DNA of 37,861 nt from Pseudomonadales bacterium (GCA_016763855.1 JAESSY010000044.1:1-37861); one strand, 5' to 3'. Shown: positions 18,605 through 28,101, counted from the first letter of the stretch. Translations and numbers: made by a program. Notes: generated by a model not told the origin, from the sequence alone.

Positions 18605-20016
18605 ATATCAGTCTTTACTTAGAACCACTCCTATTAATGCTAGGAATAAAGCGAGAGAACCGCGCTGCATTTTTGAATATGCCTCTAGCGGTTCTCCTTT
18701 TGTTTATCGTTCCTGAGGTATTTTCGGCAACTGCTGCAACAAATGGCGCAACAACTATCGATAGTGTCCGAGTTAGGGAATCTCCAGAGCGAACCCGTAT
18801 TGTTTTTGATTTGAGTGGGCCCGTTGAACATCGGATATTTGCCTTGCAGAATCCTCGCCGCCTAGTTGTGGATATTAAATCTGCCGAAATGAAAACTAGC
18901 TTTGAGGGAATTGATTTAAGCCTTACCCCTATTAAAGGCATGAGAAGTGCACCAAGGGATGATAAAGATATTCGCATTGTTTTGGATTTAAGAAGTCAGG
19001 TAAAACCCAGAAGCTTTGTACTCAAACCTATTCTTCAATATGGAGATCGTCTCGTTGTCGATCTTTATACCTCGGATCAGCAAATTGCACCCGTGATTCA
19101 AAAATCGGATTTGATTTCCAGGCAAATGAGAGACGTGATAATTGCTATTGATGCGGGCCACGGTGGTGATGATCCTGGCGCCGTTGGAAAGAACAAGCTA
19201 TATGAAAAAGATGTAGTGCTGAGCATTGCGAAACGACTTGCAGCCTCATTTAATGCTCGGCCTGGATACAAAGCCGTTCTCATTCGGACAGGTGATTATT
19301 ATTTGGCACATCGCAAGCGAACAGAGCTGGCTCGGAAGAGCCAGGCTGATGTCTTTTTGTCAATTCATGCTGATGCATTTAAAATATCAAAAGCGAGTGG
19401 TGCATCGGTATACGCGATATCACAAAGGGGCGCTACTAGTGAAGCTGCTCGCTGGCTGGCAGAAAAAGAAAACCGGGCTGATTTGATTGGTGGCGTAGGT
19501 AGCGTTAGTCTCGATGATAAAGATGATCTGCTTGCCGGTGTTCTGCTTGATCTCTCAATGACGGCAAGTTTGGCTATGAGTCTCGAAATGGGCGGCAGTG
19601 TGTTACGCGCTATAAAGCCGATTAACAAGCTGCATAAAAAGAGGGTCGAGCAGGCGGCTTTTGCAGTTTTGAAATCACCTGACATTCCGTCTTTGTTAAT
19701 TGAGACAGGGTTTATTTCGAACCCCGCAGAAGCGAAAAAATTGAGTACTCAAAAACATCAGAAAAATATGGCTAATGCTATTTTTACAGGCATCAGCCTT
19801 TACATGGATAAAAACCCACCCGATGGATCCTATCTAGCATGGAAAAAACAAGGGGGTGACAGGAAGCTTTCAACCTACAAAATAGAGCGGGGCGACACAC
19901 TTTCCGGCATAGCGTCTAGACATCGCGTGAGCACAAAAAACATCATGAAGGTTAATGGTTTGAATACAGAATTTATTCGTATTGGGCAGGTACTAAAGAT
20001 CCCAAGTGTTTTATGA
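18601..20016 (+). CDS. amiB: N-acetylmuramoyl-L-alanine amidase, AmiB/AmiC type with LysM
   Basis: A periplasmic amidase that cuts stem peptides from glycan during cell separation. Order: signal segment (hydrophobic PLAVLLLFIVP, cut near FSA at about residue 43), AMIN domain (about 50-160), Amidase_3 catalytic domain (zinc ligands His187, Glu202 and His256, with the later Glu in LLIETGF), and a C-terminal LysM (about 425-470). TTG 18601 overlaps the tsaE stop and has GAGAG before it. ATG 18637 gives a more typical signal peptide (MLGIKREN then the hydrophobic stretch) and is the alternative start. It overlaps mutL by 4 bases. Confidence 0.93.
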   Translation: MNISLYLEPLLLMLGIKRENRAAFLNMPLAVLLLFIVPEVFSATAATNGATTIDSVRVRESPERTRIVFDLSGPVEHRIFALQNPRRLVVDIKSAEMKTSFEGIDLSLTPIKGMRSAPRDDKDIRIVLDLRSQVKPRSFVLKPILQYGDRLVVDLYTSDQQIAPVIQKSDLISRQMRDVIIAIDAGHGGDDPGAVGKNKLYEKDVVLSIAKRLAASFNARPGYKAVLIRTGDYYLAHRKRTELARKSQADVFLSIHADAFKISKASGASVYAISQRGATSEAARWLAEKENRADLIGGVGSVSLDDKDDLLAGVLLDLSMTASLAMSLEMGGSVLRAIKPINKLHKKRVEQAAFAVLKSPDIPSLLIETGFISNPAEAKKLSTQKHQKNMANAIFTGISLYMDKNPPDGSYLAWKKQGGDRKLSTYKIERGDTLSGIASRHRVSTKNIMKVNGLNTEFIRIGQVLKIPSVL

Positions 20017-21821
20017 CTAGAATTCAACAGTTAGATATCAGGCTGTCCAATCAAATTGCAGCGGGTGAAGTTGTAGAGCGTCCTGCTTCTGTCGTAAAAG
20101 AATTGTTAGAAAATTGCCTCGATGCAAAGAGTAGGCGGATCGATATAGACCTCGAAGCCGGTGGGGTAAAACTGATTCGAATCAGAGACGATGGATCTGG
20201 TATCCATAAAGATGATCTAACACTTGCTTTAAGTCGACACGCCACCAGTAAAATTGGTGAAGTCAGTGATTTAGAAGCGGTTTCTACCTTGGGTTTTCGA
20301 GGTGAAGCATTGGCTTCTATGGCCTCTGTGTCGCGACTATCGTTGACCAGTAACGTATCAGAAAAGCCAGATGAAGGGTGGCGGATTACAGTAAGTGGTA
20401 TAACGATGTCTGCTGATATTGTTCCAGCGCCTCATCCTCGCGGAACAACAGTGGAAGTTAGGGATTTGTTTTTCAATACTCCGGCTCGTCGAAAGTTTTT
20501 GAAAAAAGAAAGAACCGAGCTACAGAAAATTGAAGATGTCGTTCGCAAGTTGGGTCTAAGCCATACTGACGTTACGTTCAATATATCCCACAATGGAAAA
20601 ATGATTCGCCAATATCCAGGCGCGCGATCGGAAGATGAAACTTCAAGGAGGGTTGCATCCGTCTTTGGTCCGTCCTTTCTGGAAAATGCCATTTACTTTG
20701 AACATAATTCGGAAGATGGAGGGAGTGTTGACAGCATCATGAAGCTCAGAGGGTGGATTGGCTTGCCTACTTATTCTCGCAGCCAAGCGGATCAACAATA
20801 TTTTTACGTAAATGGAAGAATTATTCGAGACAAGCTCATTACTCATGCCGTCAAACAAGGATATAGCGATGTTATGTATCACGGGCGACATCCGGTATTT
20901 GCGTTATTTTTTGAGTTAGACCCGCGTATGGTCGATGTCAACGTTCATCCAACTAAGCATGAAGTTCGTTTTCGTGAGAGTAGGCAAGTTCACGACTATT
21001 TGTTTCGAGTGATATATAAAATGCTGGCACAAGTTCGACCTGAGGCTGGCTCATTGGAACAACCTCAAGCAGAATACTTGCCTAGCCCTGTTCAAGCGTT
21101 GCAGTCAAATATTAACTTTCGATCAGGAAGCGGTGGGAGATCAAGCTATTCGGTAGGAGAGCAAGTTTCAGCCTATGGTAATTTACTCGCTAGTCACGAA
21201 GTACTTGAAAATGAGGATAGAACAAAAGAGGGGACAATACCGCCGCTTGGGTTTGCCCTTGCTCAGCTTCATGGGATTTATATTTTGTCGCAAAATGCCA
21301 AAGGCCTCATTGTGGTCGATATGCATGCGGCACATGAAAGAATTACTTATGAAAGGATGAAGCAAGCTAATGATGATGAAGGGATAAAAATGCAACCTTT
21401 ATTGGTACCCCTATCATTGGCTGTTAGCGAGAAAGAATGTATTGCCGCAGAAGAATTTAAATCTGAGCTGCTTAGTCTCGGTTTGGAACTGCAACGCGTA
21501 TCTGAGGAATCTTTAATTGTACGGGGCATCCCCGCCATGTTAAATACGAGCAGCGCTGATACTTTGATTCGGGATGTACTGGCAGATCTGATTGAATACG
21601 GAAGCACCGCCAGAGTGAATCAACACCGAGATGAAATATTATCTACCATGGCCTGCCACGGTTCAGTACGGGCAAACCGCCGCCTTACTATTCCTGAAAT
21701 GAACGCATTGTTGCGAGACATGGAGGAAACCGAAAGAAGTGGTCAGTGCAATCATGGTCGTCCGACTTGGACTGAACAAACCATTACTGATTTGGACCGT
21801 CTTTTTCTGCGAGGACGATAG
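20013..21821 (+). CDS. mutL: DNA mismatch repair protein MutL, endonuclease type
   Basis: The matchmaker between MutS and downstream repair. The N-terminal GHKL ATPase is complete (IAAGEVVERPASVVKEL, NCLDAKS, DDGSGI, TLGFRGEAL). Unlike E. coli MutL, the C-terminal domain carries the nicking-endonuclease set: DMHAAHE-RITY-E (from residue 436, matching DQHA-X2-E-X4-E), ACHGSVRANR and CNHGRPT. This is the type found in organisms that do not use MutH and Dam strand marks. 602 residues. The ATG overlaps the amiB stop (ATGA), and miaA follows two bases after. Confidence 0.96.
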   Translation: MTRIQQLDIRLSNQIAAGEVVERPASVVKELLENCLDAKSRRIDIDLEAGGVKLIRIRDDGSGIHKDDLTLALSRHATSKIGEVSDLEAVSTLGFRGEALASMASVSRLSLTSNVSEKPDEGWRITVSGITMSADIVPAPHPRGTTVEVRDLFFNTPARRKFLKKERTELQKIEDVVRKLGLSHTDVTFNISHNGKMIRQYPGARSEDETSRRVASVFGPSFLENAIYFEHNSEDGGSVDSIMKLRGWIGLPTYSRSQADQQYFYVNGRIIRDKLITHAVKQGYSDVMYHGRHPVFALFFELDPRMVDVNVHPTKHEVRFRESRQVHDYLFRVIYKMLAQVRPEAGSLEQPQAEYLPSPVQALQSNINFRSGSGGRSSYSVGEQVSAYGNLLASHEVLENEDRTKEGTIPPLGFALAQLHGIYILSQNAKGLIVVDMHAAHERITYERMKQANDDEGIKMQPLLVPLSLAVSEKECIAAEEFKSELLSLGLELQRVSEESLIVRGIPAMLNTSSADTLIRDVLADLIEYGSTARVNQHRDEILSTMACHGSVRANRRLTIPEMNALLRDMEETERSGQCNHGRPTWTEQTITDLDRLFLRGR

Positions 21822-21823
21822 CC

Positions 21824-22747
21824 TTGGTCGATACTGTTGTCTGTATTATGGGGCCGACGGCAAGCGGCAAGACCCATTTAGCGGTAGAGCTCGCGAGGCT
21901 GCATCCATTTGAAATCATATCTGTCGATTCGGCCCTTGTATATCGAGGTATGAATATCGGCACCGCAAAACCGAATCAAGCATTGTTGAATGAGATCCCC
22001 CACCATTTGGTTGATATCAGAGATCCTGTCAATGCGTACTCCGCTGCTGACTTTCGTGAAGATGCCATAAGACTCGTGGCTGAGATTCAGTCTAGAGGCA
22101 AAACGCCCCTTTTAGTTGGGGGTACGATGCTTTATTTCAAAGCGCTCAAGGATGGCATTTCTAATTTACCGGCAGCGAATCAATCGCTTAGGAATGAAAT
22201 CAGTAAACTGGCTGGAGAAGATGGGTGGTCTAAGATTTGGTCCCGGCTCAATGAGGTAGATCCGGTGTCAGCTGCTCGAATTCACAAGAATGATTCTCAG
22301 CGCCTACAACGAGCGCTAGAGGTCTATGAAATAAGTGGCCGCTCTATGACGGATTGGCAGCAAGACAAAGGGCGCCCTTGTCCTTTTGATCTTCTTGAAA
22401 TAGCCGTCATGCCTGAAGATAGGGGGAAACTTCACGAGACAATTGCGATCAGATTTAAGCGAATGTTAGAAGCGGGTTTTGTACAAGAGGTAGATACCCT
22501 GCGTCAAAGAGAAGAGCTGCATTCTGAGCTAGCTTCTATGAAAGCCGTGGGTTACAAGCAGATATGGCAGCATCTTGACGGACAGTTGCAGTATGACGAA
22601 ATGATCGAAAAGGCCATTATTGCAACTCGCCAATTCGCTAAACGTCAGTTTACCTGGTTAAGATCTTGGCAGTCTTTAAAGCAAATTAAAGCGCCGAGTA
22701 CCGATGAGGCCTTGAAAATTATTGAAGCAAGCAGCATATTAGGATAA
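21824..22747 (+). CDS. miaA: tRNA dimethylallyltransferase
   Basis: Adds a dimethylallyl group to A37 of tRNAs reading UNN codons. The P-loop GPTASGKT (10-17), DSALVYRGMNIGTAKP, the DIRDP region and the C-terminal RQFAKRQFTWLR are all present; 307 residues is normal. The start is TTG at 21824 with GAGG ten bases upstream, two bases after the mutL stop; a later ATG (codon 9) would break the P-loop strand. Followed by hfq as in most gammaproteobacteria. Confidence 0.95.
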   Translation: MVDTVVCIMGPTASGKTHLAVELARLHPFEIISVDSALVYRGMNIGTAKPNQALLNEIPHHLVDIRDPVNAYSAADFREDAIRLVAEIQSRGKTPLLVGGTMLYFKALKDGISNLPAANQSLRNEISKLAGEDGWSKIWSRLNEVDPVSAARIHKNDSQRLQRALEVYEISGRSMTDWQQDKGRPCPFDLLEIAVMPEDRGKLHETIAIRFKRMLEAGFVQEVDTLRQREELHSELASMKAVGYKQIWQHLDGQLQYDEMIEKAIIATRQFAKRQFTWLRSWQSLKQIKAPSTDEALKIIEASSILG

Positions 22748-22893
22748 GTGGTAGGTGGAGGGAATGAGAGCCAGATTCCTGAAGCGCTATTTTTGACCCT
22801 GTAATTTGGGTTGGGTAGTAGCAATTTACGCCACAATTTTAGTCAACATTTTGTTGACCACCTCATATTTGTGAGGACATTTAGGAGAATCTA
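22748..22893. promoter_or_regulatory. miaA-hfq spacer with inverted repeat
   Basis: 146 bases. GTCAACA/TGTTGAC (22842-22848, 22852-22858) is a perfect 7-bp hairpin with a three-base loop. Its right arm provides TTGACC (22854-22859), a near-consensus -35 for a possible hfq promoter, though the matching -10 (ACATTT, 22877-22882) is poor. AGGAGA precedes the hfq ATG. Confidence 0.4.
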
Positions 22894-23136
22894 ATGTCAA
22901 AAGGGCAATCATTACAAGACCCTTTCCTGAATCAATTAAGGAAAGACAGGGTACCCGTTTCCATTTATTTAGTAAGCGGTATCAAATTACAGGGACAGAT
23001 CGAATCTTTTGATCAGTTTGTTATTTTGTTACGAAATACAGTCAATCAAATGATTTATAAGTCAGCGATTTCGACCGTCGTGCCCTCCAGAAACGTCAAA
23101 ATGCCAGCTATGGCGGATGATGACGCTGAAGATTAA
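22894..23136 (+). CDS. hfq: RNA chaperone Hfq with a Ser at the His57 position
   Basis: A hexameric Sm-fold chaperone that pairs small RNAs with mRNAs. 80 residues. Sm1 and Sm2 are clear: [21 protein letters not shown] and [13 protein letters not shown]. Gln8, Asp9, Phe42, Tyr55 and Lys56 of the proximal (U-rich RNA) face are kept. The otherwise almost invariant YKHAIS reads YKSAIS, so His57 is Ser, and Asn28 is Ser (LVSGIKLQG). The acidic tail is very short. AGGAGA is 6 bases before the ATG. Identity certain. Confidence 0.97.
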   Translation: MSKGQSLQDPFLNQLRKDRVPVSIYLVSGIKLQGQIESFDQFVILLRNTVNQMIYKSAISTVVPSRNVKMPAMADDDAED

Positions 23137-23165
23137 GGCCGAAGTTAGCGGCCAAGGTTAGTTAA

Positions 23166-24512
23166 TTGTTTTTCGATAGACCAAAAGCCGGTACAAAAGC
23201 GTTACTAGTGCACATACAGGTTGGTAATGCCACGGAAGCGGAGTTACGGGAGCTCGCCCAGTCCGCTGGATTATTTGTTGTTGGGGAAGTGACCGCAAAA
23301 AGAAAGTCCCCAGACCCTAGAACCTATGTGGGTAAGGGCAAGCTTGAAGAAATTCACGAATATGCCAATGAGATTGAAGCTGAACTGATTCTCTTTGATC
23401 AAGAGCTTAACCCGACTCAGGAACGTAATTTAGAAGAAGCCCTGGAACGCAGAGTCTTGGGTAGAACGGGGCTTATTCTCAATATCTTTGCTCAGCGCGC
23501 AAGAACCCACGAAGGTAAGCTTCAAGTCGAGCTTGCGCAATTGAGGCATGCATCGACTCGCTTAGTGAGAGGTTGGAGTCACCTTGATAGACAGCGCGGC
23601 GGATCGGGTCGTGGAGAAGGTTCATCTATGGGTGTCCAAGGTGCAGGTGAAACCCAATTAGAATCAGATCAGCGGATGATAGCTGCTCGGCTAAAGAATA
23701 TTAATAAGCGTCTCTCCCGCGTGAGTAAACAGCGATCCCAAAACCGTCGAGCCAGAAAAAAGGCCGATATTCGTACAGTCTCTTTGGTCGGCTACACTAA
23801 CACGGGTAAATCGACCCTATTTAACGTACTGTGTGAATCTGATGTTCATGCGGCAGACCAGTTGTTTGCGACCCTAGATCCGACACTTCGACAACTCGAA
23901 TTACCTATTATCGGCAAGGCGATATTGTCTGATACTGTGGGGTTCATTAGAAAGCTACCCCATGGGTTAGTCGATGCGTTTAAGGCAACACTGGAAGAGG
24001 TTATGCAAGCAGATTTATTGTTGCATATCGTCGATGCTGCTACCAGCGACAGACCGCTTCAAATGGAAGAAGTGAATGTTGTATTGGCTGAGATTGGCGC
24101 AGAGGGCGTGCCCCAATTATTGGTTTATAACAAAATCGATCTTATTCATGGGAAGCCCCGAATAGACAGAGATGAACAAGGCAAGCCTGTGAGAGTATGG
24201 GTGTCAGGCTTAAAAGGTGAGGGTTTGGACTTATTGATTGAGGCTATCTCTGAATTAATGTCTCAACAAGTTTTGGATATGACCTTAAAGCTAGATCCAG
24301 ATCAAGGACAAATGAGAGCAAAACTATTTGAATTGGGCGCAGTCATTACCGAGGAAGCAGAAGATGATGGGACGTTAAACTTACATATTCGAATCGAGAC
24401 CGAGAGTCTTAAGCGACTCGCGAACCAAACAGGGATGAAACTTGATGGCCTGGATATTCCGAATAGTCAATCGGATGGTCCAGTGGCACAAAATACATAT
24501 TCTCCTATTTAA
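23166..24512 (+). CDS. hflX: ribosome-associated GTPase HflX
   Basis: A GTPase that splits stalled or heat-damaged ribosomes. The N-terminal HflX domain has YVGKGKLEEI and DQELNPTQERNLE; the glycine-rich GGSGRGEGSSMG segment follows; the G domain shows G1 GYTNTGKST (about 209-217), G3 DTVGF and G4 NKID. 448 residues. Start TTG at 23166, 29 bases after hfq, with an AAGG upstream. Part of the hfq-hflX-hflK-hflC order shared by gammaproteobacteria. Confidence 0.95.
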   Translation: MFFDRPKAGTKALLVHIQVGNATEAELRELAQSAGLFVVGEVTAKRKSPDPRTYVGKGKLEEIHEYANEIEAELILFDQELNPTQERNLEEALERRVLGRTGLILNIFAQRARTHEGKLQVELAQLRHASTRLVRGWSHLDRQRGGSGRGEGSSMGVQGAGETQLESDQRMIAARLKNINKRLSRVSKQRSQNRRARKKADIRTVSLVGYTNTGKSTLFNVLCESDVHAADQLFATLDPTLRQLELPIIGKAILSDTVGFIRKLPHGLVDAFKATLEEVMQADLLLHIVDAATSDRPLQMEEVNVVLAEIGAEGVPQLLVYNKIDLIHGKPRIDRDEQGKPVRVWVSGLKGEGLDLLIEAISELMSQQVLDMTLKLDPDQGQMRAKLFELGAVITEEAEDDGTLNLHIRIETESLKRLANQTGMKLDGLDIPNSQSDGPVAQNTYSPI

Positions 24513-24579
24513 AGCTGTGAACTTTGCAGTAAATAGTGAGAAAATAATTAAACCAACTAACCAGTAGGCGGAGAAAACG

Positions 24580-25707
24580 ATGGCTTGGAATGAACCAGGA
24601 GATGGCAACCAAGGTGGTAAAGATCCTTGGGGAAAACGTGATGATCAGGGCCCCCCTGATCTCGACGAAGCGTTTCGCAAATTACAAAAAAGCTTGAGCG
24701 ATATGTTTGGTGGTAAAGGCTCAGGTGGTAGTGGAGGCAGTACAGCCCGTTTTAGCGGCGGGATGTTAGGTTTATTGGGCCTAGCACTTTTCGTGATATG
24801 GGCTGCAATGGGCGTGTACACAGTAGACCAGCAAGAAAGTGGTTTGGTACTCAGGTTTGGTGCGGTTCAGGACGAGCTCATAACCCCTGGTTTGCATTGG
24901 AATCCACCTTTGATAGATCAGGTCTTAATCGCTAATGTGACACAAGTTCGTTCATTGCCGGCTAATTCTGAGATGCTGACGGAAGATGAAAATATCGTCA
25001 AAGTCAGCATGACAGTGCAATATATTATTGGAGATGTGAAGAAATATCTTCTCCGAGTACGTAGTCCAGATGAGAGCTTGTTTCAGGCGACAGAAAGCGC
25101 ATTGAGGCATGAAGTTGGTGGTGCGGTGATGAATGAAGTGTTGACTGAAGGTCGTGCTCTCTTGGGAAGCCAGGTAAAATTACGTATTCAAAGTTACATG
25201 GATCGATACAACACGGGTATTGAAGTAACACAAGTGAATATTGATGAAACAGCACCGCCTGATGAGGTTCGTGCAGCCTTTGACGATGTTATTAAGGCGC
25301 GCGAGGATGAGGTCAGAGTTAGAAACGAAGCGAATGCTTATGCTAATCAAATTATCCCAGAAGCCCGTGGTGAAGCCCAGAAAATGCTTGAAGAAGCCTC
25401 TGGTTATGAGCAGCGAGTTATATCTGAAGCGCGTGGTGAAGCGGCTCGATTTAACAAGCTTTATGCAGAGTACAAATTGGCACCAGAAGTGACACGTGAA
25501 CGAATCTATCTGGATACCATTGAATCTGTAATGTCTAACAGTACAAAAATTTTGATTGATGTTGAAGGCGGTAATAATTTGCTCTATCTACCATTGGATA
25601 AGTTAATGGGTGATATGAGAGGGGATTCTTCCCGCTCAACGAATTTTTCTAATCGCGGTACTACACAAATCGAACAACGTCCAAGCAATCGGAGGGATAG
25701 AAACTAA
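24580..25707 (+). CDS. hflK: HflK, FtsH modulator subunit
   Basis: A membrane SPFH-family protein that assembles with HflC into a large cage around the FtsH protease. 375 residues: a Gly-rich cytoplasmic N-terminus (about 1-60), one membrane segment (about 61-80), then the SPFH/band 7 domain (from VDQQESGLVLRFG) and a helical region with repeated EARGEA words. GGCGGAG precedes the ATG. Its stop overlaps the hflC start (TAATG). Confidence 0.96.
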   Translation: MAWNEPGDGNQGGKDPWGKRDDQGPPDLDEAFRKLQKSLSDMFGGKGSGGSGGSTARFSGGMLGLLGLALFVIWAAMGVYTVDQQESGLVLRFGAVQDELITPGLHWNPPLIDQVLIANVTQVRSLPANSEMLTEDENIVKVSMTVQYIIGDVKKYLLRVRSPDESLFQATESALRHEVGGAVMNEVLTEGRALLGSQVKLRIQSYMDRYNTGIEVTQVNIDETAPPDEVRAAFDDVIKAREDEVRVRNEANAYANQIIPEARGEAQKMLEEASGYEQRVISEARGEAARFNKLYAEYKLAPEVTRERIYLDTIESVMSNSTKILIDVEGGNNLLYLPLDKLMGDMRGDSSRSTNFSNRGTTQIEQRPSNRRDRN

Positions 25708-26576
25708 TGTCTACTAAAGGAATTGTCATCTCATTTTTAGGTTTGATCCTGGTCGTTTTGGGCTCAAATTCTCTATATATAGTGACGGAACTTGAAAGAG
25801 CTGTGCTACTTGAGTTTGGTAAGGTTATTCATGCGGATGTGCCTCCAGGCTTGCACTTTAAGAAACCCTTTATCAATAATGTCAGAAAATTTGACGGTCG
25901 TGTTTTGACCTTGGATGCACCATCAGAAAGATTCTTAACCCTAGAAAAGAAAGCCGTAATTGTTGATTCATTTGCCAAGTATCGCATCAGCGATGCTCAG
26001 CTCTTTTATACGGCAACTTCGGGTGATGAGCGCCGAATTCAGTCGCTGTTAGGCCAACGAGTTAACAATGGTTTGCATAACGAAATTAGTAAAAGAACTT
26101 TGCACGAAGTCGTCTCAGGAGAACGTGATGAACTGATGAGTGTACTAACAAAGAGATTGGATGCATCGACCAGAGAAGAACTCGGGGTCGAAGTGGTTGA
26201 TATCAGAGTTAAGAAAATTGATTTGCCACCGGAAGTGAGTCAGTCTGTTTATGCTCGGATGAATACAGAGCGAGATATTGAGGCTAGGGAACATCGTGCT
26301 CAGGGTCAAGAACTAGCAGTTGGAATAAAGGCTGATGCAGAAAAGCAACGTGAAGTGCTACTGGCAAATGCCTATGCAGATGCTGAAACAATCAGAGGTG
26401 ATGGGGATGCTGCTGCTGCATCAACCTACGCGAGTGCTTACACCAAGGATAAAGAGTTTTATAAATTCTACCGGAGCATGGTGGCTTATAAGAGAACCTT
26501 TTCAAATAAAGGTGATATCCTGTTGATACAGCCAGATAGTGATTTCTTCAAATACCTGAATAAAAGTACAAACTAA
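25707..26576 (+). CDS. hflC: HflC, FtsH modulator subunit
   Basis: The partner of HflK. 289 residues, an N-terminal membrane segment (about 5-25), an SPFH domain from ITVTELERAVLL-like sequence to about residue 230, and the family's C-terminal region (FYKFYRSMVAYKRTF). It shares a base with the hflK stop, so the two are coupled. A strong terminator follows 20 bases after the stop. Confidence 0.96.
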   Translation: MSTKGIVISFLGLILVVLGSNSLYIVTELERAVLLEFGKVIHADVPPGLHFKKPFINNVRKFDGRVLTLDAPSERFLTLEKKAVIVDSFAKYRISDAQLFYTATSGDERRIQSLLGQRVNNGLHNEISKRTLHEVVSGERDELMSVLTKRLDASTREELGVEVVDIRVKKIDLPPEVSQSVYARMNTERDIEAREHRAQGQELAVGIKADAEKQREVLLANAYADAETIRGDGDAAAASTYASAYTKDKEFYKFYRSMVAYKRTFSNKGDILLIQPDSDFFKYLNKSTN

Positions 26577-26596
26577 AACAACTCAGTTTTAGATCG

Positions 26597-26627
26597 CGAC
26601 CGAGATCTTTCTCGGTCGTTTTGTTTT
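26597..26627 (+). terminator. rho-independent terminator after hflC
   Basis: A perfect 9-bp stem CGACCGAGA / TCTCGGTCG (26597-26605, 26610-26618) with a four-base loop, followed by TTTTGTTTT. This ends the nnrDE-to-hflC run. Confidence 0.9.
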
Positions 26628-26666
26628 GGGAAACCTTTAGCTGGTTAAGTGCCTTTTCTGCAGGTT

Positions 26667-26710
26667 CTATGGTGTGAAAGCCATAGTGCAAACAGTGGAC
26701 CCTTGCAAGG
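26667..26710. repeat. two short dyads upstream of the DUF2065 gene
   Basis: CTATGG/CCATAG (26667-26672, 26681-26686) with an 8-base loop, then the perfect 10-bp palindrome CCTTGCAAGG (26701-26710), 16 bases before the ATG at 26727. They lie just past the terminator and could be leader structure or operators. Confidence 0.5.
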
Positions 26711-26726
26711 GAATTAGAGAGCTGAT

Positions 26727-26912
26727 ATGTGGCAAGAGATAGGGATTGCACTGAGTTTGGTGCTTGTTATTGAAGGTATACTGCCTTTTCTCTATCCTGC
26801 ACGTTGGAAAGAGATGGTTGTGATGATTGCGGATGTTGACGATAAGACAATGAGGCTGATGGGTTTGGCCAGCATGCTCGTCGGAACAGCATTATTATAT
26901 TTGATTCACTAA
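26727..26912 (+). CDS. DUF2065 small inner-membrane protein
   Basis: A 61-residue protein with two hydrophobic segments (about 4-23 and 43-60) joined by a short polar loop with ARWKEM. A protein of this family (YjeT in E. coli) lies between hflC and hisZ or purA in gammaproteobacteria, and this one does too. Function unknown; the constant position beside hflKC suggests a membrane quality-control link. GAGAG lies six bases before the ATG. Confidence 0.88.
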   Translation: MWQEIGIALSLVLVIEGILPFLYPARWKEMVVMIADVDDKTMRLMGLASMLVGTALLYLIH

Positions 26913-26940
26913 GCACTTAATTTCACTAAAAGAGAAAGAG

Positions 26941-28101
26941 ATGGATATCGTTGATCGCTGGATGTTGCCTGATGGCGTTGATGAAGTGCTTCCTCCCCAG
27001 GCAGCACGGCTTGAAAAGGTGAGGCGAAAGTTACTAGATGGGTTTGAATCCTGGGGTTATGACTTTGTTATTCCTCCTATGGTCGAGTTTTTGGAATCCC
27101 TCTTAACGGGTACGGGTTCTGACCTCGATTTAAAAACCTTTAAAATTACTGATCAGATATCCGGCAGGATGATGGGTGTGAGAGCGGATATTACCCCTCA
27201 AGTTGCCCGTATTGATGCTCACAGCATGAATCAGGATGGAGATGTTCGTCTTTGTTATGCGGGTACCGTGTTACACGCTAAAGCGGACAATATGCTGGCT
27301 TCAAGAACACCCATCAGCGTCGGTGCTGAATTGTTCAGCAGCACAGAAGGAGAGGGTGATCTTGAGATAGTGAGTTTGATGATTCAGTCGATTAAGGGTT
27401 TCATCTCAGGATCGCCACATATAGAACTTGGAGACGTAGGCATCTTCAGAGAGCTTATGGAAATAGTCCGGCTTGATCAATCTGATGAAGACGTCTTGTT
27501 CGAATTAATCCAACGAAAAGCCCTTCCCGATCTTGAGGAGATGATTGCAAAACTGGATGTTGAACCTAATCTAGCTGAAATACTATCCGCCTTACCCAAT
27601 CTTTGCGGTAACAAATCGGTCCTCGAAGAAGGACGTGTATTGTTTGCAGATTTTCCGAAGATATTACTGCGGCTAGAAAATTTGCAAAAAGTGACGACAG
27701 GAGTTCAGCAACGGTTCAAGGAAATCGATATCTATTATGATTTGAGTGAACTCCGCGGTTACAATTACCATACGGGAATTGTCTTTGCAGCTTATCTTCA
27801 ATCAACGGGTCAACGTGTTGCAAAAGGTGGTCGCTATGATGGTGTAGGAGAGGTATTCGGTCGCGCGCGATGTGCGACGGGTTTTGATATTGATCTGAAA
27901 GCTCTGGCAGGATTATTGGAAGGTAAAAGTACAACGTCAAGCAAAATTTGTGTTGCAAAGAGCGCGCTAAATGAAGTTGATTGCTGGATAAAGATAAGCG
28001 AACTTCGCGAACAAGGAAACATTGTCATAGAAAGTGAAGCCTGCTTTTGTGATCAGAGATTAGTAAAAGAAAATGGTGAATGGGTGTTAGAGCAACTTTA
28101 A
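26941..28101 (+). CDS. hisZ: ATP phosphoribosyltransferase regulatory subunit
   Basis: A histidyl-tRNA-synthetase paralogue that forms the holoenzyme with short HisG and makes it sensitive to histidine. 386 residues; the class II fold is seen in LPDGVDEVLPPQA, VIPPMVEFLESL, the FKITD and MGVRADITPQVAR stretch, and GGRYDGVGEVFGR. The anticodon-binding domain is missing, as expected. Short-form HisG must be encoded elsewhere. Followed by purA after 45 bases, as in Pseudomonas. Confidence 0.94.
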   Translation: MDIVDRWMLPDGVDEVLPPQAARLEKVRRKLLDGFESWGYDFVIPPMVEFLESLLTGTGSDLDLKTFKITDQISGRMMGVRADITPQVARIDAHSMNQDGDVRLCYAGTVLHAKADNMLASRTPISVGAELFSSTEGEGDLEIVSLMIQSIKGFISGSPHIELGDVGIFRELMEIVRLDQSDEDVLFELIQRKALPDLEEMIAKLDVEPNLAEILSALPNLCGNKSVLEEGRVLFADFPKILLRLENLQKVTTGVQQRFKEIDIYYDLSELRGYNYHTGIVFAAYLQSTGQRVAKGGRYDGVGEVFGRARCATGFDIDLKALAGLLEGKSTTSSKICVAKSALNEVDCWIKISELREQGNIVIESEACFCDQRLVKENGEWVLEQL

